DNA from: Thermoplasmata archaeon
GTDB taxonomy: Bacteria; Actinomycetota; Acidimicrobiia; Acidimicrobiales; Acidimicrobiaceae
Direction: 5' to 3'
NCBI GenBank assembly: GCA_021836665.1
Contig: JAKBHQ010000385.1
Location: forward strand, 1 to 8,608
DNA length: 8,608 bases
Part shown: piece by piece, positions 6,497 to 8,608 of the stretch
How the letters are laid out: each line of letters opens with the position of its first letter
Position numbering within the stretch: the stretch's first letter is position 1
The notes under the pieces: generated by a model
What the model was told of the DNA's origin: nothing
The model's input: only the letters and a program-made list of their open reading frames with translations
Databases searched by the model: none
Position numbers and translations under genes: made by a program

Positions 6497-6862
6497 ATGG
6501 AGCTAATTCGGAGGTCTCAGGCATGCAAGGACCATGTTGCCGTTGTTTGCAAGTTCTGGCCGAATGCGATCGATTCAATCGCTGAAAGCGAGGTAGGTCT
6601 CTACAAAAGTTCTAATCGGGCCACGAGTGCAAGAGATAATAATGATTGCGATTCGACGGGGGTGGGGAGGGGAGAGATCGTTAAATTCGCGAATATCGAC
6701 CAATTAAGGCCTTGGAACCGGGACTATTGTGCTAGCCCAAAGGACAAATTCTGCCAGGGTAATTTGTACAGTCGTCAACCTTCCCGCTTCATTGGCAAGG
6801 GTCATTTGATCAAAGGGGAGTTTGGCATCGATGACTCGACAAACTCTGAGTACGGGTTATGA
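6497..6862 (+). CDS. Uncertain hypothetical ORF, 121 codons
   Basis: An ATG-started frame encoding a polar, basic product with five cysteines and no membrane segment, signal peptide or motif that I recognise. There is no Shine-Dalgarno sequence, but a TAAAAT box sits where leaderless transcription would begin at the ATG. The stop is 80 bp before the exonuclease gene on the same strand, so the two could be cotranscribed. Codon use and third-position composition do not clearly separate it from background. It could equally be a chance frame in a regulatory region. Conservation in related genomes would decide. Confidence 0.22.
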   Translation: MELIRRSQACKDHVAVVCKFWPNAIDSIAESEVGLYKSSNRATSARDNNDCDSTGVGRGEIVKFANIDQLRPWNRDYCASPKDKFCQGNLYSRQPSRFIGKGHLIKGEFGIDDSTNSEYGL

Positions 6863-6931
6863 CGTGCTCCTGAGCAAAGCGGATATCGACGGGTCTTGTT
6901 ACTGTGCCGATAGGTCGTTCGGGCTAGCGAA

Positions 6932-6938
6932 AGGGGAG
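6932..6938 (+). promoter_or_regulatory. Ribosome-binding site deciding the TTG start of the exonuclease gene
   Basis: AGGGGAG lies 4 nt before the TTG at 6943. An in-frame TAG at 6925-6927 excludes earlier starts, and the first catalytic motif begins only seven codons later, so TTG is essentially forced. Confidence 0.7.
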
Positions 6939-6942
6939 ATTT

Positions 6943-8208
6943 TTGGCTTTTAGCTTTATTCACTGTTCCGATCTTCATTTGGGGACGCCTTTTTCCGGAC
7001 TGAGGAGAATTGACAATCGACTCGGGGAAATTCTCGAATCGGCTACTTTTGCCGCTTTTTCATCACTCTGCGACAGAGCAATTTACGAAGGGGTCGATTT
7101 CTTTATTATCGCAGGAGATGTGTATGACGGCGTGAAGAACAATCCCAAGACGGCCAGGCTGATCAGAGAGCAGCTAGTGCGCTTGGTGGAATCCGGCATC
7201 GATGTCTTGGTGGCACTTGGAAACCATGACCACGTCGGACATCTCCTCGCCGAAGTGACAGAGCCGCCCGAAGGGGTATATGTATTTTCTAAGGATCAGC
7301 CCCAAAGTTTCAGACTCGAGAGCGCATCAGGAGAGGAGGTGGTCTTTGTCGGTAGGAGTTTTCCGACCAAAAGAGTAAATGAAGACCTTTCACGGAATTT
7401 TCCGGAGGCTGAGCCGGGTGTCTATAACATTGGGGTGCTACATTGCTCTCTAGATGGCGCCCCGCTCCACGAGGGGCAATCACCCACCACGACTGCCTCA
7501 TTGCTCTCCAAAGGGTACCAGTACTGGGCCCTCGGACATATCCATACCCGGATGATTAGGCGCGAAGGTCGGACTTACATTAACTACTCCGGCAATCCCC
7601 AAGGACTCTCGATGAAACCTTCAGAGAGGGGGCCGAAAGGGGCACTACTCGTAAAGGTGGATTCCGGCCGATGTGAAATCGAATTTGTCCCCTTGGCAAA
7701 GGTGAGATTCGAGTTGCGCAGCGTCGATCTCTACGGCGACGATGAATTGGGCGCATTCGAAGAAGAGGAGGAGTTGCTAAGAGGGCACATTTCAAAATTG
7801 GAAGAGGAGGTGCCCTCTGACGACGTAATGGTCTTGCGGCTGAACTTGACTGGAGCCAGGGGAGCGAGACGTTTGACCGAGGGAGAACTGAAGGAAATTA
7901 CCTCGATTGTAAATCGTAGATTGTGGCAAAAGGACGGGAGGATATTCTTGGAATCAATAGAGGACCATCTGGGACTGAAAAACCTATACCTCTCTTCAGC
8001 CGTAGCCCATGCTCTCGAAGACGTAGCAAGCGAGATGGAGAGCCAAGATCTAGACCGGTTGGTTTCAGACCGAATCCAGAAGGCTCTTTTGATGGTTCCA
8101 ACTGAGATTAGGTCCGAACTGACAGGCGAGCTTTCGCCACCTGAGATCTTCGAATCTGCAAAGGCAATGGTATTTGATGAAGTAGCAGGGAGCTCTGAGG
8201 AGGATTAA
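6943..8208 (+). CDS. YhaO/SbcD-family DNA exonuclease (metallophosphoesterase)
   Basis: A 421-residue calcineurin-like metallophosphoesterase, close to the length of Bacillus YhaO. All metal-binding motifs of the family are visible: SDLHLG with Asp10 and His12, AGDVYD with Asp59, GNHD with Asn94 and His95, His167 in VLHCS, and GHIH with His199 and His201. A capping region and a C-terminal domain rich in charged residues (about 260-420) follow, as in YhaO. By family knowledge it is a Mn-dependent nuclease acting on DNA ends with an SMC-like ATPase partner. That partner begins within the last 14 bp of this gene, which indicates translational coupling and a two-protein complex. The TTG start is supported by AGGGGAG and by the motif position. 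Catalytic residues are intact, so an active enzyme is expected. It is more YhaO-like than classical SbcD. Confidence 0.92.
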   Translation: MAFSFIHCSDLHLGTPFSGLRRIDNRLGEILESATFAAFSSLCDRAIYEGVDFFIIAGDVYDGVKNNPKTARLIREQLVRLVESGIDVLVALGNHDHVGHLLAEVTEPPEGVYVFSKDQPQSFRLESASGEEVVFVGRSFPTKRVNEDLSRNFPEAEPGVYNIGVLHCSLDGAPLHEGQSPTTTASLLSKGYQYWALGHIHTRMIRREGRTYINYSGNPQGLSMKPSERGPKGALLVKVDSGRCEIEFVPLAKVRFELRSVDLYGDDELGAFEEEEELLRGHISKLEEEVPSDDVMVLRLNLTGARGARRLTEGELKEITSIVNRRLWQKDGRIFLESIEDHLGLKNLYLSSAVAHALEDVASEMESQDLDRLVSDRIQKALLMVPTEIRSELTGELSPPEIFESAKAMVFDEVAGSSEED

Positions 8209-8608
8209 ACTAACCCGGTTTGAGATACAATCGCCGACACGAGGCGTCTCTCGTGAGATATCGTCGTCGAATCTTGTAATAGTCTATGGCCCGAACGAGG
8301 CAGGCAAATCGTCTTTTAGGCAACTTGTAACGGACTACCTCTATCATCTGACCAAACCCAAAGATCACCTTTTTGGTTCGATTGAGATCGAAGTCGACGA
8401 TACATTACTCAGAGTAAAAAGGGACGAGAAGGGTCGTAGGGTCGAATCTCTTTCTGAGGGATACGCCCTTCGTCCTCAAGCTCGACTTACCTATGACCTT
8501 CTGAATACTACGAAGAACTCCCAGCTCAATCAGCTAGGACGGCTCTGTGTTGTCGGATATACGGACCTCGCTCTTTTTACCAATGCTTCGCCCAAGGAGG
8601 TCGAATCT
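8195..8608 (+). CDS. YhaN/SbcC-like AAA ATPase (3' partial)
   Basis: The first 138 codons of an SMC-like ATPase; the rest lies beyond the window. With a CTG start the protein begins MRRIKLTRFEI, the usual style of YhaN/SbcC N-termini. Walker A GPNEAGKS follows at residues 32-39, preceded by the strand LVIVY. YhaN proteins have a long coiled coil between the two ATPase halves and pair with YhaO as a DNA-end-processing complex. The frame is closed upstream by TAG at 8183-8185 and has no ATG, GTG or TTG before the P-loop, leaving CTG (8195), ATT (8204) or ATA (8225) as possible starts. CTG is preceded by a weak GGGAG at very short spacing and overlaps the exonuclease gene by 14 bp, so coupled initiation is likely. 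The family is well supported; the exact start is not. Confidence 0.85.
   Translation, partial: MRRIKLTRFEIQSPTRGVSREISSSNLVIVYGPNEAGKSSFRQLVTDYLYHLTKPKDHLFGSIEIEVDDTLLRVKRDEKGRRVESLSEGYALRPQARLTYDLLNTTKNSQLNQLGRLCVVGYTDLALFTNASPKEVES

Larger units (their letters stand above)
6405..6942. other. Divergent intergenic region, mostly unassigned
   Basis: A 538-bp stretch between the leftward CHAD gene and the rightward exonuclease gene. It contains back-to-back -10 candidates near 6435-6440 (minus) and 6485-6490 (plus). It also has a G-rich run at 6658-6672 and two perfect 10-bp palindromes, ATTCGCGAAT (6685-6694) and TTTGATCAAA (6805-6814). One 121-codon plus-strand frame covers most of it and is listed separately with low confidence. 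No tRNA, RNase P, tmRNA or SRP RNA signature was recognised. Confidence 0.5.

Noticed and set aside
6405..6942. Possible tRNA or structural RNA in the long divergent region.
   Set aside because: A GATTCGAC-like string near 6650 recalls a T-loop, but no matching acceptor, D or anticodon stems could be built around it.

Overview
The window looks like chromosomal DNA of an actinobacterium (Actinomycetota). Base composition is roughly balanced, which points away from the high-GC streptomycetes and mycobacteria; a moderate-GC lineage such as Acidimicrobiia is my guess, not something the sequence proves. The support comes from several protein families in versions I associate with Actinobacteria (a YlmA-like ABC ATPase with a THHVEEIP motif, a gamma-carbonic anhydrase with GHxxHLEGC, an MFS protein with a conserved HGRxFAxYExRFQ segment). 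Frequent GTG/TTG starts and -10 boxes placed for leaderless transcription fit the same picture. No insertion sequence, phage gene, CRISPR array, rRNA or recognisable tRNA was seen.

Left part (1-2460). A 5'-truncated YlmA-type ABC transporter ATPase (1-522, +) ends facing a leftward two-gene unit. That unit is an MFS permease (1123-2460, -) followed 45 bp later by a gamma-class carbonic-anhydrase-like protein (556-1077, -). A 7-bp inverted repeat lies at the convergent junction.

Middle (2461-6404). A 396-bp non-coding stretch separates divergent MFS genes. It holds a leaderless-type -10 box for the left gene and a -35/-10/RBS array for the right one, a YbfB/YjiJ-type MFS transporter (2857-4107, +). 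This transporter ends inside the 3' end of a leftward gene pair: a degenerate-CYTH plus CHAD protein (4869-6404, -) followed by a ParA/Soj-type ATPase (4050-4814, -), with no ParB beside it. CHAD domains bind inorganic polyphosphate and ParA-type ATPases distribute cargo over the nucleoid. The pair is therefore a candidate polyphosphate-granule positioning system, and it is the most interesting item here.

Right part (6405-8608). A 538-bp divergent region carries back-to-back promoter candidates and an uncertain 121-codon, possibly leaderless ORF. It is followed by a YhaO/SbcD-type Mn-dependent DNA exonuclease (6943-8208, +). Overlapping its end by 14 bp is the start of a YhaN/SbcC-type AAA ATPase (8195 to the window end). 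The two should form an SbcCD-like DNA-end-processing complex. The YhaN-type reading frame has no ATG, GTG or TTG before its P-loop, so it probably starts at CTG.
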